Part shown: positions 1-6,754 of the stretch, piece after piece
Numbering within the stretch: the first letter of the stretch is position 1
How the letters are laid out: every line of letters begins with the position of its first letter
DNA from: Thermoplasmata archaeon
Lineage (GTDB): Archaea; Thermoplasmatota; Thermoplasmata; Lutacidiplasmatales; UBA184
Direction: 5' to 3'
Length of the DNA: 14,299 nt
Assembly: GCA_030043865.1 (NCBI GenBank)
Contig: JASHWZ010000158.1
Coordinates: forward strand, 1 to 14,299
Translations under genes and position numbers: made by a program
Notes under the pieces: generated by a model
Database searches by the model: none
What the model saw: only the letters and a program-made list of their open reading frames with translations
Told to the model about the DNA's origin: nothing

Positions 1-279
1 CTGCGGCGCGTCGCGATGACGGAGACCGGCAAGCTCGACGTCGACCTCGTCCAGTCGGGCGTGAGCCACAGCCAGCGCGAGCGCCTCGACATCGTGATGC
101 GCGTGATGCAGGAGCTCCAGGAGCGCGCCGAGGGGGCGTTCTCGGTCGAGGAGTACGTCGAGGCGGCCGAACGGGCCGGGGTGCCGAAGAACCGGGCCGA
201 GGCGCTCTTGCAGACGCTGCGCAACCAGGGCGAGGTCATCGAAAGTCGCCCGAACCGCCTCCAGTTGGTCCGCTTCTAG
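1..279 (+). CDS. mcm: MCM replicative helicase, C-terminal fragment (5' end outside window)
   Basis: The frame is open from base 1 and ends at TAG 277-279, giving the last 92 residues. It starts LRRVAMTETGKLDVD, matching the point where archaeal MCM proteins leave the AAA+ lid (typically ...VA-D-ETG-IDID). It continues with SQRERLDIVMRVMQEL and a winged-helix segment ending in PNRLQLVRF. This is the C-terminal winged-helix domain that modulates the hexameric DNA helicase at replication forks; the ATPase motifs lie upstream of the window. The ATG at 16 is internal, since homology runs through it. The next gene starts 60 bp downstream from its own TATA box, so MCM is probably the end of its transcript. 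I am confident of the family from the linker and wHTH pattern, but cannot judge the N-terminal part. Confidence 0.85.
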   Translation: MRRVAMTETGKLDVDLVQSGVSHSQRERLDIVMRVMQELQERAEGAFSVEEYVEAAERAGVPKNRAEALLQTLRNQGEVIESRPNRLQLVRF

Positions 280-301
280 TCCTCGGACCCCGGGGGCCGC
301 C

Positions 302-309
302 GATATATC
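302..309 (+). promoter_or_regulatory. TATA box for the DUF424-NMD3 transcript
   Basis: GATATATC lies about 34 nt upstream of the ATG at 340. A start site 25-27 nt downstream would leave a leader of only some 8 nt, the near-leaderless arrangement common in archaea. This favours the ATG at 340 over the second in-frame ATG at 364. Confidence 0.6.
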
Positions 310-339
310 CTCGCGCCCGGCTTCTCTCGTCGCGGTTCG

Positions 340-660
340 ATGGTCGACGACGTAGGGGTGGTGATGCGGGTCCACCGGGTGCGGGCGGAGTTCGTGGTCG
401 CGGCGTGCGACGCCGAGCTCCTGGGCCGGGACCTCCCCGTGGGCACCGCGGGACGGACGGTCCGCGTCTCCGAGCAATTCTACGGAGAACACGTCGTCTC
501 GAAGGAGGAGCTGCTCTGGGCGCTCGAGCGAGCGACGATCGCGAACCTCCTCGGGGAGCGGGTGCTCCGCTTCGCGCGCGAGGGCGGCTTCCTCGGTCCG
601 GGCGGGACCGGCCTTCTCGGCGGCGTCCCGCACGCCGAGATCTTCGCGATGCACGATTAG
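340..660 (+). CDS. DUF424 family protein
   Basis: This 106-residue protein matches the archaeal DUF424 family, whose biochemical function is not established. Recognisable features are the MRVHRVR opening strand, VAACDAELLGRDL, a VSEQFYG segment, the helix ATIANLLGERVLRFA and the C-terminal GGVPHAEIFAM. Length is close to the usual 95-110 residues. There are two possible starts: ATG 340, used here because it sits at leaderless distance from the TATA box, and ATG 364, which would begin exactly at MRVHRVR. The gene ends 16 bp before NMD3. DUF424 next to nmd3 is an arrangement I recall from other euryarchaea, so a role in ribosome biogenesis or translation is a reasonable guess, but only a guess from context. 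Confidence 0.85.
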   Translation: MVDDVGVVMRVHRVRAEFVVAACDAELLGRDLPVGTAGRTVRVSEQFYGEHVVSKEELLWALERATIANLLGERVLRFAREGGFLGPGGTGLLGGVPHAEIFAMHD

Positions 661-676
661 GCGTCGGGGGCGCACG

Positions 677-1453
677 ATGGACGGAGAGTTCTGCGTGGTC
701 TGCGGCGCGACGGACCGGCCGCTCACCGACGGGGTCTGCGCGGAGTGCGCCGCCGACCGGACCCGTCTGCTGTCGGCCCCCGAGCGCGGAGTGGTCGTGA
801 TCTGCCCGCACTGCGGCGCGCGCAAGGTCGGGGAACAGTGGGAGCGGGCCGGCACGAGCCCGGTCCTCACCGCGGACGACCTCACCCCGTTCCTCCGGGT
901 CCCCCGAGAGGTCGCCGTGCGGAGGGTCCGCTGGGAGGAGACGTCCGCGACCGGTACGGTCCGGGAGCTCGTCGGCACCGCCGACGTCGTGTTCCGGGGC
1001 GTGGAGCGTCCGGTGGAGGTCCGCCTCTCCGTGCGCACGGAGCACCGGACCTGTCTCGACTGCAGCCGCAAGAGCGGCCGGTACTATACCGCGGTCCTGC
1101 AGCTGCGCGGCGGGCTCGAGAAACCCGGTGAGAAGTCCCCCGCGCTACACGCCCGTCTCGACCGCACGTGGTCCGCGCTCCTCGGCGAGAGCCGGCCCGA
1201 CTGGCGGAAGGCCGTCTCGTGGGTCGAGGAGCGGCCCGAAGGGTACGACGTCTTCCTGACCCAGACCCTCGCCGCCCGGGCGGTCGCGAAGCTCGCGAAG
1301 CAGCGGTTCGGCGCCCGCGTCAAGGAGTCCGCCTCGCTCGTGGGCCGGAAGGACGGTCAGGACCTCTACCGGGTGACGCTCTGCCTCCGATTTCCGCGCC
1401 CGGAGGCGTCCGGGCCGGCCCCCGCGTTCTCCGGTCGGCCCTTGGAACGGTAG
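677..1453 (+). CDS. nmd3: NMD3-family ribosome biogenesis protein
   Basis: This 258-residue protein is the archaeal NMD3 homologue. In eukaryotes NMD3 is the large-subunit export adaptor; in archaea, which have no nucleus, a role in late 50S maturation is inferred. The N-terminus carries paired zinc motifs: C6-x2-C9 with C21-x2-C24, then C43-x2-C46. A later C126-x2-C129 sits in the family signature CLDCSRKSGRYYTAVLQLRG. The C-terminal half (about 145-245) fits the SH3/OB-like part of the family. ATG 677 follows the DUF424 stop by 16 bp, so the two are very likely co-transcribed. Length is in the range of shorter archaeal versions. The last 15 or so residues are Pro/Gly-rich and probably disordered. 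Confidence 0.93.
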   Translation: MDGEFCVVCGATDRPLTDGVCAECAADRTRLLSAPERGVVVICPHCGARKVGEQWERAGTSPVLTADDLTPFLRVPREVAVRRVRWEETSATGTVRELVGTADVVFRGVERPVEVRLSVRTEHRTCLDCSRKSGRYYTAVLQLRGGLEKPGEKSPALHARLDRTWSALLGESRPDWRKAVSWVEERPEGYDVFLTQTLAARAVAKLAKQRFGARVKESASLVGRKDGQDLYRVTLCLRFPRPEASGPAPAFSGRPLER

Positions 1454-1462
1454 ACTTAAGAA
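1453..1462 (+). promoter_or_regulatory. Possible TATA element upstream of sepF
   Basis: GACTTAAGAA, overlapping the last base of the nmd3 stop codon, is the only AT-rich patch in the 48-bp gap. Its centre is about 44 nt from the ATG at 1502, giving a leader of roughly 18 nt that could include the SD-like AGAAGG at 1488-1493. It may give sepF-pepA a promoter separate from nmd3. It is a weak TATA match. Confidence 0.35.
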
Positions 1463-1473
1463 GCGACCTCCGC

Positions 1474-1489
1474 CTCTCGCCCCCGAGAG
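1474..1489 (+). other. Perfect 6-bp stem-loop between nmd3 and sepF
   Basis: CTCTCG, a CCCC loop, then CGAGAG form a perfect hairpin 20 bp after the nmd3 stop and 12 bp before the sepF ATG. It could mark the 3' end of the nmd3 transcript, act as an operator around the predicted sepF start site, or be chance in GC-rich DNA. Confidence 0.3.
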
Positions 1490-1501
1490 AAGGGTTCCCG
1501 C

Positions 1502-1879
1502 ATGTCGAAGAGTGGTATTCTCCGGCGCCATCACGGGTCCGACACATTGGAAGAAGGCACGTTCCTCGACCTCGGGGCGATGTCGTTCGACGACGAGGCC
1601 GGCGCGCTCGCGGGCGCGCACGGGACCGTGCGCCTCGCCGAGATCCTGCGCTTCGAAGACCTGCACCAGGTCTCGAAGCTCGCCTACCAAGGCGACATCG
1701 TGCTGCTCGACTACACGTCGATCGCGAACGACCAGATCGCGGTCAAGCGGATGAGCGTCGACCTCAAGAACGTCGCCAAGGACACCGGCGGCGACGTCGC
1801 GGGGATCGCGAAGAACCTCCTCGCGATCACGCCCGCCGGGATCCGGATCGACCGGCAGAAGATCCGACCGTCCTTCTGA
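1502..1879 (+). CDS. sepF: SepF-like cell division protein (FtsZ membrane anchor family)
   Basis: This 125-residue protein matches archaeal SepF (DUF552). The conserved core runs from about residue 42 to 120: VRLAEILRFEDLHQVSKLA, GDIVLLDYTSI, then GGDVAGIAKNLLAITPAGIRI, the characteristic GDIAGI...LVTP-G-- end of the fold. SepF dimers bind the FtsZ C-terminal peptide and tether the division ring to the membrane. The N-terminus (MSKSGILRRHHGSD) is short and basic and does not show an obvious amphipathic membrane-targeting helix, which is unusual. No alternative start exists upstream in frame before the nmd3 stop region. An SD-like AGAAGG lies about 8 nt before ATG 1502. pepA follows after 16 bp, so the two are likely co-transcribed. 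No ftsZ is in the window. Confidence 0.8.
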   Translation: MSKSGILRRHHGSDTLEEGTFLDLGAMSFDDEAGALAGAHGTVRLAEILRFEDLHQVSKLAYQGDIVLLDYTSIANDQIAVKRMSVDLKNVAKDTGGDVAGIAKNLLAITPAGIRIDRQKIRPSF

Positions 1880-1895
1880 GGCCGCGGCGCCTCCG

Positions 1896-3428
1896 ATGAA
1901 GGTCCTCGTCGACCGTCGCGAAGCGACGGCCGCGGCCGTGGACGCCGTCGTGACCGGCGTCTTCGAGCGGGGCGACAAGGAGACGACGTTCCCCCGGACC
2001 CTCGCGCGCGAGGACGCGGCCGCGAAGGGCCTCGTCAAAGCCGCGTGGGACCGGCGGGAGGTCAAGGGGAAGCTCAAGGAACTGACCGTGATCCACCGCC
2101 CCGACGGTCGAGGCCGGGTCGTGCTGGTGGGGCTCGGCCCCCGGCCGAAGTTCGACCCCGAGGTCGTGCGGCGCGCGGCGGCCGAAGCCGTCCGGGCGCT
2201 GAAAGGGAAGGGCGCGCGGACGATCGCCGTTCGGCTCGCCACCTTCGCCCAGGAGCCGGTGTCGAGCGACGCCGCGGCCCGGGCCGTGGTCGACGGCGCC
2301 GTCCTCGGCGGCTACGAGTTCGTCAAGTACAAGGCGACGACCGAGGGAGGCGTCGAGGAGACGACGGTCGCGCTCGGCGAAGAGCTCGAGCGCGAGGAGA
2401 CGACGCTCCGCAAGGCGGTCGAGGAGCAAGCGCTCGTCGCCGAGACGGTCGTCTGGACCCGCGACATCGCGAACCTCCCCGCGGACGTCTGCTCGCCGGC
2501 GCGCCTCGCCGACGAGGCCCGGGCGCTGGGGAAGGAGCTCGGCCTCAAGGTGACGGTCTTCGACGAGGCGAAGCTCGCCGAGATGCATTGCGGCGGGATC
2601 CTCGCGGTCGGCAGCGGGTCGACCTCGCACCCGCCGCGGATGATCGTCCTCGAGTATCCGGGCGGCGCCCGGCGCGGCAAGACGGTCGCGGTCGTCGGCA
2701 AAGGGATCACGTTCGACTCGGGCGGCCTCTCGATCAAGCCGGGGCTCGCGATGTCCAACATGAAGTTCGACAAGTCGGGCGCGGTCGCCGTTCTCGGCAT
2801 CCTCCGCGCGGCGGCCCTGCTCAAGGTCCCGCCGAGGGTCGTCGGCGTGCTGGCGTGCGCGGAGAACGTCCCGAGCGGTACGTCGTACCGCCCGGGGGAC
2901 GTTGTGCGGACGTACAACGGCAAGACGATCGAGGTCCTCAACACCGACGCCGAGGGCCGGGTCTGCCTCGCCGACGCGCTCGCCTACGCGGTCGACCAGT
3001 ACCGGCCGGACGAGCTGATCGACCTCGCGACGCTGACCGGCGCGCAGGTGGTCGCCCTCGGTGATGCCATGGCGGGCCTCGTCTCGACCGACGACCGGCT
3101 CGCGACCGCGCTCCTCGCCGCCTCCGCCGCCACGGGCGAGCCGATCTGGCGGATGCCGCTCACCGACTACTACCGCGCGCTCGTGAAGGGGGACGTCGGC
3201 GACGTGCGCAACACGATCGAGATCCCGCTTGGCGGCATGGTCACCGCGGCCGCGTTCCTCGAGAACTTCGTGGACGGGACCCCGTGGGCCCACCTCGACA
3301 TCGCGGGGCCCGCGTACACGACCCCCGGGACGTTCCGCTACCAGCCGGCCTACCAGAACCGGGGGGCGGTCGGTTTCGGCGTGCGCCTCGTCGTGAAGTA
3401 CCTCGCGGAAGCGTCGCGCGCGACGTAA
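1896..3428 (+). CDS. pepA: Leucyl aminopeptidase, M17 family (cytosol aminopeptidase)
   Basis: This 510-residue M17 aminopeptidase would remove N-terminal residues from peptides in the cytoplasm, using two metal ions in a hexamer. The catalytic domain is intact: K269 and D274 in VGKGITFDSGG, D292 in MKFDKSGA, D351 and E353 in the signature NTDAEGR, with R355 as the bicarbonate/catalytic arginine. These positions are one residue off the numbering I recall for E. coli PepA (K270, D275, D293, D352, E354, R356), so the length is conserved too. Residues 1-170 form the N-terminal domain. ATG 1896 is 16 bp after the sepF stop. M17 enzymes are mainly bacterial and patchy in archaea, so old transfer is possible, though base composition matches the neighbours. 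Confidence 0.96.
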   Translation: MKVLVDRREATAAAVDAVVTGVFERGDKETTFPRTLAREDAAAKGLVKAAWDRREVKGKLKELTVIHRPDGRGRVVLVGLGPRPKFDPEVVRRAAAEAVRALKGKGARTIAVRLATFAQEPVSSDAAARAVVDGAVLGGYEFVKYKATTEGGVEETTVALGEELEREETTLRKAVEEQALVAETVVWTRDIANLPADVCSPARLADEARALGKELGLKVTVFDEAKLAEMHCGGILAVGSGSTSHPPRMIVLEYPGGARRGKTVAVVGKGITFDSGGLSIKPGLAMSNMKFDKSGAVAVLGILRAAALLKVPPRVVGVLACAENVPSGTSYRPGDVVRTYNGKTIEVLNTDAEGRVCLADALAYAVDQYRPDELIDLATLTGAQVVALGDAMAGLVSTDDRLATALLAASAATGEPIWRMPLTDYYRALVKGDVGDVRNTIEIPLGGMVTAAAFLENFVDGTPWAHLDIAGPAYTTPGTFRYQPAYQNRGAVGFGVRLVVKYLAEASRAT

Positions 3429-3460
3429 CCGGCGTACCGGTCGGCTCCGGTCGGAACCGT

Positions 3461-3475
3461 GCCGGCGGCGCCGGC
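3461..3475. terminator. GC stem-loop between convergent pepA and herA
   Basis: GCCGGC, loop GGC, GCCGGC is a perfect 6-bp stem. It starts 32 nt after the pepA stop and abuts the herA stop codon (3476-3478 on the minus strand). There is no T-tract on either side, so a terminator role is only suggested by position. Confidence 0.3.
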
Positions 3476-4936
3476 TCAGGCGGCGACGATCTGCACGCTT
3501 TCCCCGCCGTGTCGGGTCGCCCGGGGGCGGACCTCGCAGAAGAGCGGCGTCTGGTAGCCGCCCCCGGTGATCAGCGCGGTCCCGACGGGGAGGGACTGGA
3601 TCATCTCGGTCATCCCCGCGGTGAGCCCCTCGATCGACTGGGCGATCGCCTTCAGGTCGAGGGGGTTCGTGACCTGGAGGATCAGCTGCGTGTTGCACTG
3701 CGAGAGGACGCTTTTATCGATCCGGGCCGCGCGCTGCGTGACGACGCACAGGCCGAGCCCGAACTTCCGGCCCTCGCTTGCGATGTTCTTCAGGATGCGC
3801 GAGCACGTGACCGACCCCTGCTGCGGAGCGAAGTTGTGCGCTTCCTCGATCACGAGGAAGAGCGGCGGGATCTTCCCCTTCTTCCGGTTCTCGAACAGCG
3901 TGAGCGCGATGCGGGCGACCACGAGCTCCTGAACGTCGGGGGCAACCCCCCGCAGGTTCACGAGCGTCGCTTCGCCCTTCTTCACGAGGTCGTTGAGGCT
4001 CGTCCCCACCGGCCCGAGCAGCTTGGTCTGCTCGAGGTACTCGAGCCGCTCGTGGAGCGTCTCGGCGATCGCGCCCTCGCCGGACTCGGCGGCGCGGACG
4101 AGGTCGTGCACCGTGTAGTCGGGGTTGGACGCCGCGACCGCCTCGATGACCGCCTTGAGCGGCGCGAGGAACGTCTTGACGTTCGTGAGACCCATGAAGA
4201 CCAATAGGTCCCGCGGGTCGATGTGCCGCAGCGAGAAGGTGAGCGGCTTCGCGGACGGGTTGAGCGAGACGTCCGGCGAGTACTCCTGGATCTGGCGTCC
4301 GAACCCCTGGGATTCGACGCCGAAGCGCGCGTGCCCGCCGTTCTTCTCCGCCGGGACACGGAGCGACCCGTACTCCCCGTGCGGGTCGACGATGACGCAG
4401 GTGACCTTGTGGCGCAGGAGCTCCTCGATGAGCACGCCGAGGAGGTAGCTCTTCCCGCCGCCGGTCTTCGCGAGCACGCTGACGTGGCGTTGGACGAGCT
4501 GGTTGATGTCCAGCTCGACCCGCAGGTTGTGGTTCCGCAGCAGCCCGACATAGGCGCCGGTGTTCGCGTGGTGCTTCAGTCCGAGCACTTCGGCGATCAG
4601 CGGCTCCTCCGCTCGAAAGACGTGCGCTCCCGGGCGGAACGGGATCGTCGGCATCTTGACGAGCCCTTGACCGTCGCGGAACCCGATGATCCGCGCCACC
4701 CCGAGGAGGCTCTCGTGCACCGGTGCTTCGTCGTTCGGGCGCAGCGCGCCGGCGGCCTCGAGGTCGAGGTCGCTCTTACGCTTCAGGTCGTCCAGCTGGC
4801 AGAGGACCTTGCCGTGCAGCTCGTCGATCACGGTGAGGTAGTCGCCGCGTTCCACGGGACTCGAGAGGCTCAGCTGGAACTGACCGAGCCCGACGTCGCC
4901 GAAGATGCGGCCGACCTCTTCCACGGCGCGTTTCAT
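3476..4936 (-). CDS. herA: HerA-family DNA translocase/helicase ATPase
   Basis: This 486-residue protein has the HerA layout. An N-terminal HAS-type barrel covers about residues 8-145. Walker A is AKTGGGKS (156-163), followed by VIVDPHGEYG with D184, a helical insertion (about 240-330), Walker B LFLVIEEAHNF (359-369, E364/E365), then SEGRKFGLGL with R390 and a VTQR motif (399-402). HerA hexamers pump DNA and work with the nuclease NurA and Mre11-Rad50 in DNA end resection. The start is ATG 4936: the frame remains open farther upstream, but that sequence is the shadow of the divergent gene. None of nurA, mre11 or rad50 is adjacent here, unlike the common operon. The gene is convergent with pepA and divergent from a coiled-coil gene. 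Its own promoter is unclear. Confidence 0.92.
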   Translation of the reverse strand: MKRAVEEVGRIFGDVGLGQFQLSLSSPVERGDYLTVIDELHGKVLCQLDDLKRKSDLDLEAAGALRPNDEAPVHESLLGVARIIGFRDGQGLVKMPTIPFRPGAHVFRAEEPLIAEVLGLKHHANTGAYVGLLRNHNLRVELDINQLVQRHVSVLAKTGGGKSYLLGVLIEELLRHKVTCVIVDPHGEYGSLRVPAEKNGGHARFGVESQGFGRQIQEYSPDVSLNPSAKPLTFSLRHIDPRDLLVFMGLTNVKTFLAPLKAVIEAVAASNPDYTVHDLVRAAESGEGAIAETLHERLEYLEQTKLLGPVGTSLNDLVKKGEATLVNLRGVAPDVQELVVARIALTLFENRKKGKIPPLFLVIEEAHNFAPQQGSVTCSRILKNIASEGRKFGLGLCVVTQRAARIDKSVLSQCNTQLILQVTNPLDLKAIAQSIEGLTAGMTEMIQSLPVGTALITGGGYQTPLFCEVRPRATRHGGESVQIVAA

Positions 4937-4941
4937 CCGGT

Positions 4942-4957
4942 GCCTCGCATATGAGGC
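4942..4957. other. Inverted repeat just upstream of herA
   Basis: GCCTC, six bases GCATAT, then GAGGC form a 5-bp dyad whose edge is 5 nt upstream of the herA ATG (minus strand). It could be a hairpin at the herA ribosome-binding region or an operator. It contains the only AT-rich bases near the herA start but is too close to serve as its TATA box. Confidence 0.25.
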
Positions 4958-5000
4958 TGACGCGGGAAACGCAACGCGGGGGTCCCGGCTCTCGGAAGTC

Positions 5001-5008
5001 TTTATATC
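5001..5008 (+). promoter_or_regulatory. TATA box for the coiled-coil/HAD transcript
   Basis: TTTATATC is preceded by the purine-rich GGAAG, consistent with a BRE on the plus strand. A start site near 5030 would give a leader of about 34 nt carrying the SD-like GAGGCGGA (5050-5057), placed 6 nt before the TTG at 5064. The reverse strand also reads GATATAAA, so weak use towards herA, 65-70 nt away, cannot be excluded. Confidence 0.6.
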
Positions 5009-5063
5009 GGCCCTTTCTGTCGAACGCCTCCCCGACCTGACACTTCGGCGAGGCGGAAGCCCT

Positions 5064-5927
5064 TTGACCGACGCGACCGAGGAACTCGAGCAGAAACGAG
5101 CCGAGTCGAACGTCCGCGCGGACGAGCACCGCGCGCGGCGGGACCGGCTGAACGCAGAGGCGCGAGCGACCGCGGACGAACGCGCCCAGATCGTGGACGA
5201 GCTCCACGCCCGCAGCGCGGAAGCGCAGGACCATCGGCGGCACCGCGACCAGCTCAACGACCAGGTGCGCGAGGAAAAGCGCCTGCGCGAGGAGTGGAAC
5301 CGCAAGCTCCAGGAGCTCACCGACCGCGTCCAGGAGCTCCGGCGGGCGCGCGCGCCGCGGCCGGGCGCCGTGCCGATCTGGCGGCTGCGGAAGGAGCTCA
5401 AGGAGCTCGAGTTCCGCCACATGACGACGGCGCTGACCGGGGACCAGGAGAAGCGGCTGATCGAGGAGATGAAGCGGCTCGAGGCCGCGATCCGCGACCA
5501 GGACGCCGAGCTCCGCCAGGACCCCGAGGTCGAGCAGTCGATGAAGGCGCTCGCCGAGGCGCGCGAGGAGGCCGAGAAGCACCACGCGGCGGTCGGGCAG
5601 CTCGCCGTGGAAGCGCAGGCCGAGCACGAGGCGATGGTCCGCCTCTACGAGGTCGTGGACGAGCTCCGCCGACGGGCCGACGAGGTCCAGGCGAAGTTGA
5701 TCGAGGTCAAGACCGCGGCCGACGAGGCGCATCGCGCCCACATCGCCTCGATCGAGGAGGTGCGCGACATCGAGAAGATGCTCTACGCCGCCCGGGGCGG
5801 CCGCGCGCCCCCGAGCTGGGCGGACGCTCAGCCACCGAAAGAGGAGGACTTCCTCGCGCGCCTCAAGAAAGGCGAGAAGGTCTCGACCGAAGACCTGCTC
5901 GAGCTGCAGAAGAGCGGACGGGCGTAG
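5064..5927 (+). CDS. Archaeal coiled-coil protein, COG1340-like
   Basis: This 287-residue, strongly charged protein is almost entirely coiled coil. Two long helical stretches (about 1-92 and 105-245) flank a short Pro-containing break (ARAPRPGAVP). Just after the break, WRLRKELKELEFRHMTTALT followed by an acidic/basic helix resembles the conserved central element of archaeal COG1340 proteins, as does the C-terminal FLARLKKGEKVSTEDLLELQ. Function is unknown; such proteins are sometimes misannotated as phosphatases. No signal peptide or membrane segment is visible. Upstream ATG codons in frame lie before the TATA box and within the herA start region, so TTG 5064, with an SD 6 nt before it and downstream of the predicted transcript start, is the best choice. 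The HAD gene follows after 10 bp. Confidence 0.75.
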   Translation: MTDATEELEQKRAESNVRADEHRARRDRLNAEARATADERAQIVDELHARSAEAQDHRRHRDQLNDQVREEKRLREEWNRKLQELTDRVQELRRARAPRPGAVPIWRLRKELKELEFRHMTTALTGDQEKRLIEEMKRLEAAIRDQDAELRQDPEVEQSMKALAEAREEAEKHHAAVGQLAVEAQAEHEAMVRLYEVVDELRRRADEVQAKLIEVKTAADEAHRAHIASIEEVRDIEKMLYAARGGRAPPSWADAQPPKEEDFLARLKKGEKVSTEDLLELQKSGRA

Positions 5928-5937
5928 CCCCACGAAG

Positions 5938-6699
5938 GTGTCGCTCCCGTACGGGTCCACCGAGGTGGACGCGGTCCTGTTCGACCTGGACGACGTCCTC
6001 GTGCCGTTCCAGACGCCCGCCGCCTGGCAGTGGGCGTGGCGCCCTCAGGGCCCGGTGCTCGGCGAGCGTCGGGTGCGGGCCGCGGTGCGGCGCGCGCTCA
6101 AGGAATGGGACCGACGCCGCTGGAACGGGCTGACGGGGCGCGAAGCGCCGGTCGACCTCGCCGCGCTCCACGCCCACCTGCGGGCCTCCCTCGCTGCGGT
6201 CGCGGGCCATCCGCTCCCGGAGCCCGAGACCGAGGCGGTCGTGCGACGGCTCCTGCATCCCGCGGGCGAGATCGAGCGGTTCCCGGACGTCGCGCCCGCG
6301 CTCGCGCGCCTTGACGCCGCCGGAGTCCGCTGGGGCGTCGCGACGCCGCTCCCCGCTGACGCCGCTCAGTGGCTCCTGCGGCGCGCCGGGATCGACGTCG
6401 CGCGCCTCCTCCTCGCCGGTGAGGGTCCCTCGCCGCTCCCGTCGCGCGAAGCGTTCCGATCGGCCGTCGCCCGGCTCGACGTTCCGCCCGAACGGGCCGC
6501 GTTCGTCGGTGATCTCTTCTGGAGCGACGCGCGGGCGGCCGCTCGCGCCGGCCTCGTCGCCCTCTTGCTCGACCGCCACGACGCCTGGGCGAAGGTGCAA
6601 TCGGGCCGGATCACCTCGCTCGACGAGCTCGAATCCGGGCTCGCTTCCGGCGGCCCACCGGAGCCCGCGGACGGCGGGCCGGCCGACTCGGAAGAGTGA
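5938..6699 (+). CDS. HAD-superfamily hydrolase-like protein
   Basis: This 253-residue protein has a HAD Rossmannoid fold with a helical cap. Motif I is LFDLDDVL with nucleophile D16 and general acid D18. A C1-type helical cap with a Trp-rich start (WQWAW) spans about residues 28-115. Motif II is the Thr of VATPLP (near 141), and motif IV is FVGDLFWSDARAA with its two acidic residues. The usual motif III lysine (K-P-D-P) appears absent: the matching segment reads PLPSREAF. HAD proteins mostly dephosphorylate small molecules, but the substrate cannot be told and this change may weaken catalysis. The start is GTG 5938, 10 bp after the coiled-coil gene, so the two share a transcript. The tail (about 235-253) is Gly/Pro/acidic and likely disordered. 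Confidence 0.8.
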   Translation: MSLPYGSTEVDAVLFDLDDVLVPFQTPAAWQWAWRPQGPVLGERRVRAAVRRALKEWDRRRWNGLTGREAPVDLAALHAHLRASLAAVAGHPLPEPETEAVVRRLLHPAGEIERFPDVAPALARLDAAGVRWGVATPLPADAAQWLLRRAGIDVARLLLAGEGPSPLPSREAFRSAVARLDVPPERAAFVGDLFWSDARAAARAGLVALLLDRHDAWAKVQSGRITSLDELESGLASGGPPEPADGGPADSEE

Positions 6700-6702
6700 C
6701 CG

Positions 6703-6722
6703 GGTTCCGCCGCCGGCGAACC
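6703..6722 (+). terminator. Stem-loop after the HAD gene
   Basis: GGTTC-(C)-GCC, loop GCC, GGC-GAACC gives 8 pairs with one bulged base. It begins 3 nt after the HAD stop and ends immediately before the V4R TATA box. It is the longest stem of those at gene ends here. No T-tract follows; a role in ending the upstream transcript is inferred from position only. Confidence 0.35.
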
Positions 6723-6729
6723 TATATAC
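6722..6729 (+). promoter_or_regulatory. TATA box for the V4R-Roadblock transcript
   Basis: CTATATAC is centred about 29 nt upstream of the ATG at 6755, which predicts a leaderless or nearly leaderless mRNA. It also shows that the V4R gene is transcribed separately from the HAD gene. Confidence 0.7.
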
Positions 6730-6754
6730 GGTGCTCCTCGCTCCCGCCCCGACC

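Noticed and set aside
16..18. ATG as the start of a small 87-residue gene
   Set aside because: MCM homology continues upstream to the window edge (LRRVA), so the ATG is internal.
280..301. CCCCGGGG palindrome after the MCM stop as a terminator
   Set aside because: It has no room for a loop and has a mismatch in the flank. Too weak to list beside the other stem-loops.
1827..3698. A 623-residue open frame on the minus strand opposite sepF and pepA
   Set aside because: It is antisense to an intact M17 enzyme with all motifs. The translation is Arg/Asp/Pro-rich low-complexity sequence typical of GC-rich shadow frames.
5000..5010. TATA box shared by herA on the minus strand
   Set aside because: It is 65-70 nt from the herA ATG and the flanking purines favour the plus direction. 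Kept only as a possibility.
4776..5960. Minus-strand frame opposite the coiled-coil gene
   Set aside because: Leu/Arg-rich shadow of a coiled-coil coding sequence; it also overlaps the herA start and crosses the plus-strand TATA box.
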